Source: Chloroflexota bacterium
Lineage (GTDB): Bacteria; Chloroflexota; Dehalococcoidia; Tepidiformales; Tepidiformaceae
Length of the DNA: 33,600 nt
Reading direction: 5' to 3'
Assembly: GCA_963169135.1 (NCBI GenBank)
Contig: CAUJEQ010000052.1
Location: forward strand, 1-33,600
Numbering within the stretch: the stretch's first letter is position 1; each line of letters begins with the position of its first letter. Both the position numbers and the translations under genes were made by a program. This document shows positions 7,360-15,650 of the stretch, in pieces. The notes below the pieces were generated by a model. That model worked only from the letters and a program-made list of their open reading frames with translations, was not told where the DNA came from and did not search any database.

Positions 7360-8307
7360 ATGGCCCCAAACCTCGCGGTCGACATCGCTCCCGGACAGAA
7401 AACCGGCCTGCTCCTGCGCAACCCGGTGATGCCGGCAAGCGGCACCTTCAGCTGGGGCCTTGAATTCGCCAAGCACTTCGATATCAGCCGTCTGGGCGCC
7501 GTCGTCTCGAAGGGCGTGACCATCGTTCCCCGTGGCGGTAACCAGCAACCGCGCGTCGCAGAGACCCCGGCGGGCATGCTCAACAGCATTGGCCTCCAGA
7601 ATATCGGTATCCACGACTGCATCACCGAGATGGCGCCGCTCTGGGCCCGCTGGGATGTCCCTGTCATCGTTAACATCGCCGGCGATTCCATCGAGGAGTT
7701 CGGCGAAATGGCGCGCATGCTCGACGGCGTCCCCGGCATCGTCGGCATCGAGCTGAACATCAGCTGTCCGAACGTGGACATCGGTGGCATCGAAATCGGT
7801 CAGAACGTTGAAGCCTCCGCTCGCGCAACCCGCGCGGCGGTGCGCAACACCGACCTCCCGGTCATCGTGAAGCTGACTCCCAACGTCACCGACCCGGTTG
7901 CACTGGCACTGGCCTGTGAGGCAGAAGGCGCCGCAGCCATCTGCGCAATCAACACGGTCCTCGGTCTCGCCATCGACACGAAGCGCCGCCGGGCCGTGCT
8001 CCCTCGCGCCCGTGGGGGGCTAAGCGGGCCTGCCATCAAGCCGATCGCCCTGCGCATCGTCTACGACGTCGCGAAGGCAGTCCGCATTCCGGTCATCGGC
8101 TGTGGGGGAATCTCCACCGGTGAGGACGCCATCGAGTTCCTGATGGCTGGAGCGACCGCGGTCCAGGTCGGGACAGCCACCTTTGCCAACCCGCGGGCAC
8201 TGCTCGATGTCCTCGAAGGCATGGAGGCATGGCTGACGCGCGAGGGATGCAGCGACGTGAACCAGGTCATTGGCTGCGCCCTCCCCGAGGATGTGCGGGC
8301 AGGCTGA
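7360..8307 (+). CDS. pyrD: Dihydroorotate dehydrogenase, class 1B type
   Basis: 315 residues catalysing dihydroorotate to orotate in pyrimidine synthesis. Seen in order: NPVMPASGTFSWG, SKGVT (Lys51), NSIGLQNIG, ELNISCPN with the class-1 catalytic Cys136, VIVKLTPNVTD, AINTVLGLAID, GGLSGPAIKPIALRIVYDV, IPVIGCGGIS and the FMN-phosphate site AGATAVQVGTATF. The SCPN cysteine and full length fit PyrD of the 1B group, which normally works with an iron-sulfur/FAD subunit PyrK; no pyrK is adjacent. The start ATG 7360 lies just after a -10 element without a ribosome-binding site, so the mRNA may be leaderless. Confidence 0.95.
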   Translation: MAPNLAVDIAPGQKTGLLLRNPVMPASGTFSWGLEFAKHFDISRLGAVVSKGVTIVPRGGNQQPRVAETPAGMLNSIGLQNIGIHDCITEMAPLWARWDVPVIVNIAGDSIEEFGEMARMLDGVPGIVGIELNISCPNVDIGGIEIGQNVEASARATRAAVRNTDLPVIVKLTPNVTDPVALALACEAEGAAAICAINTVLGLAIDTKRRRAVLPRARGGLSGPAIKPIALRIVYDVAKAVRIPVIGCGGISTGEDAIEFLMAGATAVQVGTATFANPRALLDVLEGMEAWLTREGCSDVNQVIGCALPEDVRAG

Positions 8308-8481
8308 GCCAATCCTGGCCAGCATTCCCATCCGCAGATCGGTCGAGTCGTTCGAACTGGACGAGGCCAATCTCGCCCTTCGATCGGCTGTCGAACGGAC
8401 AGATTTCCGGCGCGGCGGTGCTTCGCAGCGGCAAAGCCTCAATCGCCCCTCCCCGCGAATGCCTGTACGCTTGAAGCACCT

Positions 8482-8558
8482 CGGGGTGTAGCTCAGCCTG
8501 GCAGAGTGCTTGGTTTGGGACCAAGAGGTCGCGCGTTCAAATCGCGCCACCCCGACCA
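8482..8558 (+). tRNA. tRNA-Pro(UGG), CCA encoded
   Basis: Acceptor CGGGGTG (8482-8488) pairs with CACCCCG (8548-8554). The D arm is GCTC/GAGT. The anticodon stem CTTGG (8509-8513) pairs with CCAAG (8521-8525) around loop TTTGGGA, giving anticodon TGG (8516-8518). The T arm is GCGCG-TTCAAAT-CGCGC. Discriminator A8555 is followed by a genomic CCA (8556-8558). TACGCT at 8466-8471 is a plausible -10. The segment 8308-8465 between pyrD and this gene holds nothing recognisable. Confidence 0.97.
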
Positions 8559-8631
8559 TCTCCTTTTGCCCCGGGGTGCGCCCTGCCATACCATGGCGGT
8601 ATTCCTCCACGTCTCTACCGGGCAGCCCCAA

Positions 8632-9075
8632 ATGAGTGATGAATTCGGTGTCGACCTCGATGAGGTTTTCAAAGTCATCGATACCGCGGATGTTCTCGTC
8701 GTCCGCTTCCACCTGATCGATAAGCGCTTGCTGATCGACTTCCGGACGAAGGCAGGCGTCCTGCCCCTCGTCAAGATCGTGCCCCGCGCCGAGTCGGTTG
8801 AAGACCGCTTCCGTTCCATCAAGCGCCTGCGCCCCGAATTCGCCTTGCCCGATAAGGTCATGTCATTCCACTGGCCACGGTCCATGCCCGTGCTCCTCAC
8901 GAGCGGGGTCTGGCAGCACCTGGTCGACCGCGTCTCGGCGCTTGGCGACGACGACACGACCGAGACCTGCGGCCGGACGATGGAAGAACTGATGACGATG
9001 GAAAGGCGCGAAGTCTTCGGAGCCATCCGCGGGGCCGACCACTACCAGACCATCTGGGAGCGCCAGCGGGCATGA
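8632..9075 (+). CDS. Conserved-looking protein of unknown function, coupled to threonine aldolase gene
   Basis: A 147-residue soluble protein that I do not recognise. It is rich in charged residues. The opening MSDEFGVDLDEVFKVIDTAD leads into a beta-rich stretch (VLVVRFHLIDKRLLIDFR, VLPLVKIVPRAESVEDRF). Mid-protein segments are LRPEFALPDKVMSFHWPR and SMPVLLTSGVWQHLVDRV. The C-terminal helix is MEELMTMERREVF. No signal peptide, membrane helix or metal-binding cluster is seen. The start may be ATG 8632 or ATG 8593, 13 codons upstream; neither has a convincing Shine-Dalgarno. Its TGA overlaps the next ATG (ATGA at 9072-9075), so translation is coupled to ltaE. Confidence 0.65.
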   Translation: MSDEFGVDLDEVFKVIDTADVLVVRFHLIDKRLLIDFRTKAGVLPLVKIVPRAESVEDRFRSIKRLRPEFALPDKVMSFHWPRSMPVLLTSGVWQHLVDRVSALGDDDTTETCGRTMEELMTMERREVFGAIRGADHYQTIWERQRA

Positions 9076-10109
9076 ACACCGTCATCGATCTCCGCAGCGA
9101 CACCGTCTCCAAACCGTCGGATGCGATGCGCCACGCTATGGCCAGCGCCGAGGTGGGCGACGACGTTTTCGGCGACGACCCGACGGTCCGCGTACTCGAG
9201 GAACGGGCGGCCGGGCTCCTGGGCAAGGAAGCCGCCCTTTTCGTTCCCAGTGGCACCATGGGCAACCTGCTCGCAGTGATGACTCACACGCGCCCCGGCG
9301 ATGAAATCCTCCTCGGCGACCAGAGCCACATTTTCCAGTACGAACTGGGCGGGGCGGCGCGGATCGCCAACGTCCTCACACGGCCGTTGACGAACAACGA
9401 CGCCGGCGCGATGGACCCGGCCGCAACTGCTACTGCCATCCGGCAGGAGAACCTCCATTCGCCGGGGACAACCCTCCTGTGTCTCGAAAACACGCACAAC
9501 CGCTGCGGCGGTGCCGCACTGCCGCTCACCGTCATGGACGAGCTGACTGCGGTAGCCGGAGAACGCAGGGTCGCCGTCCACCTGGACGGCGCACGCGTGT
9601 TCAACGCCGCGGCCGCGCTCGGCGTGCCAGTCGCACGTATCGCCCGGGACTGCGATTCCGTGTCGTTTTGCCTCTCCAAGGGTCTCGGGTGTCCCGTCGG
9701 GTCGCTGCTTTGTGGTCCGCGTGAGTTCGTCGACCGGGCGCGGCGCAACCGGAAGCTCCTGGGTGGCGGGATGCGCCAGGTAGGGATTCTCGCTGCCGCA
9801 GGGCTCTACGCGCTCGACCACAACATCACACGCCTCTCCGAAGACCACGCCAATGCCCGGGCACTTGCCGATGGCCTGCGTAAGCTCGCCCCCTTCCGGC
9901 CGAACGATCCAGCGACCAATATTGTCGTCGTCGACATTGCCCGGGGCCGCCTCCCGGATTGGCTCTCCGCATTCGAAGAGCAGGGCGTGCTTGGGGTCGC
10001 CTTCGGCCCGCAGCGCATGCGCCTTGTCACCCACATCAACATCACACGCGACGACGTCGACGAGGCACTCGCCCGGATCGCGTCGATCGCCGGAGCAGTC
10101 CCCGTTTGA
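9072..10109 (+). CDS. ltaE: L-threonine aldolase (low-specificity type)
   Basis: A 345-residue PLP-dependent fold-type I enzyme that cleaves threonine/allo-threonine to glycine and acetaldehyde. The N-terminus IDLRSDTVSKPSDAMRHAM and VGDDVFGDDPTV are diagnostic. Further motifs are FVPSGTMGN, LCLENTHNRCGG, VHLDGARVFNAA (the PLP-pyridine Asp), and SVSFCLSKGLGCPVGS with the Schiff-base lysine. KLLGGGMRQVGILAAAGLYAL follows. The start overlaps the previous stop by ATGA, and its stop overlaps the TTG start of the lipoprotein gene. The three genes therefore look like one translationally coupled unit. Confidence 0.93.
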   Translation: MNTVIDLRSDTVSKPSDAMRHAMASAEVGDDVFGDDPTVRVLEERAAGLLGKEAALFVPSGTMGNLLAVMTHTRPGDEILLGDQSHIFQYELGGAARIANVLTRPLTNNDAGAMDPAATATAIRQENLHSPGTTLLCLENTHNRCGGAALPLTVMDELTAVAGERRVAVHLDGARVFNAAAALGVPVARIARDCDSVSFCLSKGLGCPVGSLLCGPREFVDRARRNRKLLGGGMRQVGILAAAGLYALDHNITRLSEDHANARALADGLRKLAPFRPNDPATNIVVVDIARGRLPDWLSAFEEQGVLGVAFGPQRMRLVTHINITRDDVDEALARIASIAGAVPV

Positions 10110-10870
10110 TATCAGCTCGAATCGCTTCTCTGTTGCTGGCGGGATCGCTGGCAGTTGCCCTCTCCTCGTGTGCGGGGAGCAACGACCGACCGCTCACCAA
10201 AGTCTTTGTCTCGCCGCCGTGGACCGGCGACGAACGTAACGAATACAACCTGATCGATGAGGGCGGCGACCTCTACGGCACATGCGTACTTGAAACGGAT
10301 GTCGATGCCGAGCCCGGCAAGACCCGGTTGAGCCGGCTCTGCGCCAACGAACCGCGCTACCGCGATGATGGCACGGTACTTGTCGACTCGAAGACGCTCG
10401 TTCCTCTGGAGGCGGCGCGCGTCCGGACCGACGCGGAGAAGAACGAGCGGGTCGCGGCCCTCAGCGTGTACGAACCGCCGATCGTGAAGTTCATCTTCGA
10501 CGACAAGGGGAAGGTGCGCGAAACCGAACGCGACCTCCCTGAGCCGACGGAGACCAGCCCCGACCCCGGCTATTACGATGACGAGTCCCTGTTGTGGCTC
10601 GTCCGCGGCATGGACCTCCGCGAGGGCTACGAAGCGTCGTACCAGAACGTGAACGCGGGCACTGGCCAAACCTTCCCCGTCGACCTGAAGGTCGAAGGCC
10701 AGGAAACCGTCCGGGTTCCCGCTGGAGAGTTCAACGCGTGGAAGATCCGCATCCGGACGGCCTCGGTCACCCAGTTTGTCTGGGTCGAGGCCGAAGGATC
10801 CCGTCGCCTGGTTAAAGCCAGAATCGAAGGGATCGAAGATGTTATCTATGAGCTGACCGCTTCGAACTGA
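10106..10870 (+). CDS. Putative lipoprotein with DUF3108-like C-terminal region
   Basis: 254 residues from a TTG start at 10106 overlapping the ltaE stop (TTGA), with GGAG 10 nt upstream. Residues 1-22 form a lipoprotein signal: Arg5, a hydrophobic core, and lipobox LSSC with Cys22. The mature part is polar. Its end, VEGQETVRVPAGEFNAWKIR followed by TQFVWVEAEGSRRLVKARIE, resembles DUF3108-type envelope proteins, where VPAGxF...K is recurrent. It is probably anchored on the outer face of the cytoplasmic membrane. The link to threonine aldolase is positional only. The start is uncertain because no ATG/GTG fits the signal peptide. Confidence 0.72.
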   Translation: MISARIASLLLAGSLAVALSSCAGSNDRPLTKVFVSPPWTGDERNEYNLIDEGGDLYGTCVLETDVDAEPGKTRLSRLCANEPRYRDDGTVLVDSKTLVPLEAARVRTDAEKNERVAALSVYEPPIVKFIFDDKGKVRETERDLPEPTETSPDPGYYDDESLLWLVRGMDLREGYEASYQNVNAGTGQTFPVDLKVEGQETVRVPAGEFNAWKIRIRTASVTQFVWVEAEGSRRLVKARIEGIEDVIYELTASN

Positions 10871-11021
10871 CCTAACCACATCGCCGATGAAACGAGGGCG
10901 GAACGAAGGCGTATGCTGGCCGGAACCAGGCTTCTCCCGCCTCCGGAGGGGCCGACTGCCGGCTCTTGCCGCAACCGCACCGAAGTTCTCGACCTTTATG
11001 TTCCAGGGGGCCCGAAATTGC

Positions 11022-11050
11022 TTGACACCACCTTCCAGCGTCACGAAGAT
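11022..11050 (+). promoter_or_regulatory. Promoter of the response-regulator gene
   Basis: A consensus -35 TTGACA (11022-11027) is separated by 17 nt from GAAGAT (11045-11050), a partial -10. The predicted start near 11057 gives a leader of about 33 nt. The rest of the 10871-11089 gap shows no gene. Confidence 0.5.
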
Positions 11051-11089
11051 GCTCCAACGTCACCCCGAACCACATCTCACGGACGCAGC

Positions 11090-11764
11090 ATGACATCCGT
11101 TTTCGTCATTAGTCGCGAGCCTCGCATGCGGACAGCAGTCACGGAGTACCTCCGCGAGCGGGGATATGACACCGCGACTGCCTCGAACTACGACAACGCC
11201 ATGCTCCATCTCGCCGACTATCGCCACGACGCGATCGTGACGGACGTCCAGGGTCTCCCGCGGGATGAAGAAGGGGCCAACTTCATCCAGTTCAACCAGT
11301 GGCTCGCGAGTACCTACCGAACCACTCCGCCGACGATGGTGTACCTCCTTCACAAAGGCGCGCGCCGCCCGCACTTCCGCATCGAGGGAGCGGTCATCAA
11401 GAAACCGTTCCCGATCGAGGCACTCGGCGAAGCACTCCGGGAGCGCATCGGCCACCCCCGGCGCGACGGCCACGACCCGGGTATTGACCTCGACCTCGCC
11501 TCCAACACGCTGCGAAGCGGGGATCGCCAGGCGCACCTCACCAATATCGAGGCCACCCTGCTGGCGTACCTGATGGAACACCAGGGAGAGATCCTCCACC
11601 CGCGCGAACTGCTGGTGGATGTCTGGCAGTACCACGACGCGGCGGGGGCGAGTACCCTGGTCCGCGCTCACGTGAGCAACCTGCGCCGCAAGCTCCGCGA
11701 CGTGCTCGGTTCGGCTGACTACATCCAGACCATTCGCGGCAAGGGCTACCGGTTCACCGCCTGA
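11090..11764 (+). CDS. OmpR/PhoB-type winged-helix regulator with degenerate receiver domain (orphan)
   Basis: 224 residues. Residues 1-122 form a receiver-like domain: HDAIVTDVQG with Asp52 at the phospho-acceptor position and VIKKPF (Lys104/105) at the conserved lysine. The acidic pair after strand 1 is replaced by ISREPRM, so Mg2+ binding is doubtful. Residues 131-224 are a Trans_reg_C winged helix: LTNIEATLLAYLMEHQGEIL, RELLVDVW, the recognition helix VRAHVSNLRRKLRD, and the wing IQTIRGKGYRF. Start ATG 11090 follows a weak GGACG. No histidine kinase is adjacent. It may act independently of phosphorylation. An LLM oxidoreductase gene follows 33 nt later, probably on the same mRNA. Confidence 0.85.
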   Translation: MTSVFVISREPRMRTAVTEYLRERGYDTATASNYDNAMLHLADYRHDAIVTDVQGLPRDEEGANFIQFNQWLASTYRTTPPTMVYLLHKGARRPHFRIEGAVIKKPFPIEALGEALRERIGHPRRDGHDPGIDLDLASNTLRSGDRQAHLTNIEATLLAYLMEHQGEILHPRELLVDVWQYHDAAGASTLVRAHVSNLRRKLRDVLGSADYIQTIRGKGYRFTA

Positions 11765-11797
11765 GTTCGCACCCTAACCTCAGCGCGGAGAGACGCC

Positions 11798-12838
11798 ATG
11801 AAACTCGGCATCAACATCGGCTACTCCGGGGCCAGCCTCCACATCCCGATGGACCTGGTACTCCGGGTAGAGGCAATGGGCTACGACTCCGTCTGGACCG
11901 CTGAAGCCTATGGCTCCGATGCTGTGACGCCACTCGCCTACCTCGCGGCGAAGACTACCCGCATCAAGCTCGGCACAGCCATCCTGCAAATTCCCGCCCG
12001 CACGCCGGCGATGTGCGCGATGACCATGTCGACGCTCGATGCGCTTTCGGGTGGCCGGGTGCTCGTGGGTCTCGGCCTGAGCGGCCCCCAGGTTGTCGAA
12101 GGCTGGCATGGCGTGCCCTACGGCAAGCCGGCGGCCCGGACGCGCGAGTACGTCGAGATCCTGCGCAAGATCTGGGCACGTGACGAGCCCGTGAGCTACC
12201 AGGGCCAGGAGTACCAGCTGCCATACACTGGCCCCGGCGCCACCGGGCTCGGAAAGCCGCTGAAAAGCATCCTCCATGGTCGGCAGCTGCCCGTGTACCT
12301 GGCCACGATGGGGCCGGTGAACATCCGGACGACCGCTGAACTTGCCGATGGCTGGCTCCCGATCTGGTTCTCTCCGAAGCGCATGAGCCTCTTCCGGCCG
12401 CATCTCGAGGACGGCTTCGCCCGTGCCGGAGGCGGAAAGTCCTGGACGGACTTCGACATCGCCGCCGGTTGCACCGTCGCCATCGGCGACGACGTGAAGT
12501 CACTCCTCGCGATGCAGAAGCCGCACCTTGCCCTCTACATGGGCGGCATGGGCGCCAGAGAGAAGAACTTCCACAACGAGATGGCCATCAAGTACGGCTA
12601 TGGCGAGGCCGCCGCGCGCATCCAGGAACTCTACCTGGCCGGCCGGAAACAGGAAGCCGCGGACGCTGTCCCGGATGAGCTCTGTGACGAGATGTCCCTG
12701 GTTGGCCCCGTGGAACGCATCAAGGAGCGCTACCGGGCGTGGGAAGACGCCGGCGTGACCACTATGCTCGTGCAGGCGCGCCAGCCCGAGGCGCTCGAAC
12801 TGATGGCGGACATTGCCGGCTCAGGGTCCTCGTCGTAG
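11798..12838 (+). CDS. LLM-class (F420-dependent-type) flavin oxidoreductase
   Basis: 346 residues with a bacterial luciferase-like TIM barrel. Seen: MKLGINIGYSGA, MGYDSVWTAEAYGSDAVTPL, TTRIKLGTAILQIPARTPAM, LSGGRVLVGLGLSGPQVVEG and WHGVPYGKPAARTREYVEIL, the signature of the F420-type LLM family. LPVYLATMGPVNIRTTAELA, ADGWLPIWFSP and LVGPVERIKERY follow. Length is normal. The start ATG 11798 has GGAG 7 nt upstream. The family uses F420H2 or FMN, and the substrate cannot be read from sequence. It ends 3 bp before the convergent SDR gene, with no terminator between. Confidence 0.88.
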   Translation: MKLGINIGYSGASLHIPMDLVLRVEAMGYDSVWTAEAYGSDAVTPLAYLAAKTTRIKLGTAILQIPARTPAMCAMTMSTLDALSGGRVLVGLGLSGPQVVEGWHGVPYGKPAARTREYVEILRKIWARDEPVSYQGQEYQLPYTGPGATGLGKPLKSILHGRQLPVYLATMGPVNIRTTAELADGWLPIWFSPKRMSLFRPHLEDGFARAGGGKSWTDFDIAAGCTVAIGDDVKSLLAMQKPHLALYMGGMGAREKNFHNEMAIKYGYGEAAARIQELYLAGRKQEAADAVPDELCDEMSLVGPVERIKERYRAWEDAGVTTMLVQARQPEALELMADIAGSGSSS

Positions 12839-12841
12839 GCA

Positions 12842-13693
12842 CTATCCCGGCTTCTGGTGGCCCGGGCTCGACTCCCACATTGGCGGAAGCTGGTGGTAGC
12901 CGCCCCCTGCAGTCCAACCACCATCAACGTAGAGGATGTGTCCGGTGACGAACTTCGCCGCGTCCGACGCGAGATAGACGACCGCCCCCTCGAGGTCCTC
13001 CGGCTGCCCCAGCCGGCCCATCGGTGTCCGCGAAATGGCATGGTCGCGCGTGGCGGGGGTCGTCTCGAACACCTGGTCCATCAGCTCCGTACCGTCGAAG
13101 TACGACGGAGCGATGGCGTTCACGCGGATACCTTCCCGCGCGTACTCCAATGCCAGGACCCGCGTGAGCGCATCAACGCCGCCCTTCGCCGCGTGGTACG
13201 AAGCGGCCCGGAACTCGCTCCCCACCCGGCCGAGGATCGAGCTGATGTTGATGATGCTGCCGCCCGAGTCCTGCTCGATCATCTGCCGGCCGGCGAGACG
13301 GCACCCGTTGATGGTCGCCAGCAGGTCGAGCTCGACGATAGAGCGCATCCGCTTGAAGCTGCCGAGGTCGTGCCGCATGCCAGAGCGGTCCGTATACCCG
13401 GCGTTGTTCACCAGGATGTCGAGCCGTCCGTATTCTGCGACGACTTTCTCGAAGAGCCCCTCGAACTGTGCTTCGTCGGTGATGTCGGCCGCGATCGCTG
13501 TCGAACGGCCGCCAAACCCTCGCGCCATCGCGGCAGTCTGGTCGATACGTTCTTGGCGCCGGGCGGTGACGACGACGTTCGCCCCAGCCCGCGCGAGCCC
13601 CCGGGCGAACGCAACGCCGAGCCCGCTCGATGCCCCGGTGACGAGGGCAACCTTGCCATCGAGGTTGAATAGCTTGATGAACTCCGGGTCCAC
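12842..13693 (-). CDS. Short-chain dehydrogenase/reductase (classical SDR)
   Basis: 283 residues. The start is GTG 13693, chosen because GGGAGG lies 5 nt upstream; an upstream extension has no such site. Cofactor motif TGASSGLGVAFARGLARAG, then NNAG (LDILVNNAGY), Ser of the catalytic set in IINISSILGRVG, and YHAAKGG (YxxxK). The loop ending in the IAPSYFDGTELM segment is the usual substrate lid. A C-terminal GHILYVDGGWTAGGG is typical. It is NAD(P)(H)-dependent; the Arg residues after the second strand (TARRQER) favour NADP(H). It lies 59 nt downstream of gmk on the same strand and may be read through from the aroA operon. Confidence 0.92.
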   Translation of the reverse strand: MDPEFIKLFNLDGKVALVTGASSGLGVAFARGLARAGANVVVTARRQERIDQTAAMARGFGGRSTAIAADITDEAQFEGLFEKVVAEYGRLDILVNNAGYTDRSGMRHDLGSFKRMRSIVELDLLATINGCRLAGRQMIEQDSGGSIINISSILGRVGSEFRAASYHAAKGGVDALTRVLALEYAREGIRVNAIAPSYFDGTELMDQVFETTPATRDHAISRTPMGRLGQPEDLEGAVVYLASDAAKFVTGHILYVDGGWTAGGGYHQLPPMWESSPGHQKPG

Positions 13694-13752
13694 ATGGACC
13701 TCCCGTCGGGGTGTGGCCGGAATGCTACCGGCGGGGCACATGCCCGCACCAG

Positions 13753-14352
13753 TCAGGAAAGGAGGCGAGCCGCCGTCCGCCGTCGCTTCCGCTTTTCGGC
13801 CCGGATGATCCGCTCGATCTCGTCGACTGTCTCTTCGAGCTGGCCGTGGCGGTTGTAGACGACATAATCGTTGTTCTCGATATCCGCCAGCTCTTCTTCG
13901 ATCTCTCCGATTCGGCGTGCCAGTGCGGCCGCATCTTCGCTGCCCCGGGATGCGAGCCGGGTGCGAAGGGATTCACGGTCTTCGGCCATCAGGAAGATGA
14001 AGATCGCGCCGTCGAGGCGCTCTCGCCAGGTGCGCGCCCCCTGGACATCAGTCCGGATGATGACATCGCGGCCATCGCGAAGCGGCTGCTCAACTTCGCG
14101 GCGTTCCAGTCCCTTGTAGTCGTCGTACACGCGGGCCCACTCGGCAAACTCTCCGGTGCGGATCTTGTCTTCGAACTCGGTTTCCGAAACGAAGTGGTAA
14201 TGATTCCCGTCCTCTTCGTTGGGTCGCGGGAGGCGGCTGGTAGTGCTGGTGGCGCGGTGGATGCCCGTGCGCTCGCGCAGCCGGTCGATGACAGCATCTT
14301 TGCCGACGCCGGACGGACCGTGGAGGACGATGACCAGTGGGCGCGCGTTCAC
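13753..14352 (-). CDS. gmk: Guanylate kinase
   Basis: 199 residues converting GMP to GDP. P-loop HGPSGVGKD (residues 11-19), the GMP-binding segment STTSRLPRPNEEDGNHYHFVS, then GEFAEWARVYDDYKGLERREVE and a VIIRTDVQGARTW strand. The later FIFLMAEDRESLRTRLASRG is the lid/base region, and NNDYVVYN matches the usual C-terminal motif. The kinase core is complete and carries a basic tail. The start is GTG 14352, overlapping the aroA stop in GTGA, so it is coupled to aroA. Confidence 0.94.
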   Translation of the reverse strand: MNARPLVIVLHGPSGVGKDAVIDRLRERTGIHRATSTTSRLPRPNEEDGNHYHFVSETEFEDKIRTGEFAEWARVYDDYKGLERREVEQPLRDGRDVIIRTDVQGARTWRERLDGAIFIFLMAEDRESLRTRLASRGSEDAAALARRIGEIEEELADIENNDYVVYNRHGQLEETVDEIERIIRAEKRKRRRTAARLLS

Positions 14353-15650
14353 GCGCTGATCATCCCGCCCTCAGCCGCGTGTGCAAGGTCATGCCAGAAG
14401 TCCGGGTACGAAACGCCAACTGCATCGTTCTCCACTCGAGTTTCTCCGCTGGCAAGGCTGCCCGCGATTGCGCCCAGCATCCCAATCCGGTGGTCTCCCC
14501 GGCCATCCACGCGCGCCCCGTGGAGCTTCGCGGGTCCGTGGACCGTGAAGCCGTCCGGGTGGGCAGTGATTCGCGCACCCATCCGGCCCAGGACCTCCAC
14601 CACCGCCTCGACGCGGTCGGACTCCTTCACCCGCAGTTCGGCGGCATCGCGCACAACGGTGTCACCTTCCGCAAAACACCCCAGGAGGGCGACCAGCGGG
14701 AGTTCGTCGATGGCCCGGGGCACCAGTCCGCCGGCGACCGTCGTGGCGCGCAGCTCCGAAGAGCGCACCAGGATGTCGGCCACGGGTTCGCCGCCGCTCG
14801 TTCGTTCTTCCATCAGCTCGATGGACGCCCCCATGGCCGTCAGGATGTCGAGCAGTCCCGTCCGCGTCTCGTTCACGTTAACGCCTTCGAGCACGAGTTC
14901 AGCGTCAGGGTGGCACGCAGCAAGGGCGAGCCACGGCGCGGCACTCGAAATGTCGCCGGGCACGCGCAGGCTGAGCGCGAAAAGGGGGCTGGTTGCTGGT
15001 TCGACGGTCACGGTGGTGCCGCTGACAGTGAGCGGTGCTCCCATCGCCATCAGCATTCGCTCGGTGTGGTCCCGGCTGGTGGCCGGTTCGGTGACGGCGG
15101 TCTTCCCGTCGGCATAGAGGCCCGCCAGGAGGAGCGCCGACTTGACCTGGGCGCTCGCCACCGGGCTCTGGTACCGGGTGCCCGTCAACCCGCCGCCCTT
15201 GATGACCACTGGTGCGAGCGTGTCGCCGGTCCTGGCGTGGATGTGCGCGCCCATCTGGCGCAGTGGGCCGATAACCCGTGCCATCGGCCGCTGGCGCAGC
15301 GAATCGTCGCCCGTCAGGACGCTCAGGAGCGGGTGGCCGGCGAGGAGGCCCATCAAGAGGCGCATGGTGGTTCCGCTGTTTGCGCAGTCCAGGATCTCTT
15401 CGCTTTCGAACAGCCCGTGCAGGCCCTGCCCGGTGACACGCGCTACCGGTGAACCCTCGGGCCAGTCGATCGGCACCCCCAGCGCCTCAAGACATCGCGC
15501 GGTCGCGCGCACGTCCTCGGAGTCCAGGATGCGCTCGATGGTGGCCGGCCCGTGCGCTATAGCGTTGAAAATCAATGCGCGGTGGGAGATGGACTTATCG
15601 GAAGGGACCTCGACAGTCGCGCGGATGCGGTCGGCACGGATGACCCTCAC
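14349..15650 (-). CDS. aroA: 3-phosphoshikimate 1-carboxyvinyltransferase (EPSP synthase)
   Basis: 433 residues; joins PEP to shikimate-3-phosphate in aromatic amino-acid synthesis. Seen: VPSDKSISHRALI (Lys19, Ser20), CANSGTTMRLLMGLLAGHPL (the PEP-loop), DDSLRQRPM, SAQVKSALLLAGLYADG, AAELRVKESDRVEA and RGDHRIGMLGAIAG. The NSGTT(M/I)RL loop is of the Bacillus/Staphylococcus-like form rather than the enterobacterial NAGTAMRPL. The start is GTG 15650, overlapping the tyrA stop (GTGA). tyrA, aroA and gmk thus form a chain of overlapping cistrons. Confidence 0.96.
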   Translation of the reverse strand: MRVIRADRIRATVEVPSDKSISHRALIFNAIAHGPATIERILDSEDVRATARCLEALGVPIDWPEGSPVARVTGQGLHGLFESEEILDCANSGTTMRLLMGLLAGHPLLSVLTGDDSLRQRPMARVIGPLRQMGAHIHARTGDTLAPVVIKGGGLTGTRYQSPVASAQVKSALLLAGLYADGKTAVTEPATSRDHTERMLMAMGAPLTVSGTTVTVEPATSPLFALSLRVPGDISSAAPWLALAACHPDAELVLEGVNVNETRTGLLDILTAMGASIELMEERTSGGEPVADILVRSSELRATTVAGGLVPRAIDELPLVALLGCFAEGDTVVRDAAELRVKESDRVEAVVEVLGRMGARITAHPDGFTVHGPAKLHGARVDGRGDHRIGMLGAIAGSLASGETRVENDAVGVSYPDFWHDLAHAAEGGMISA

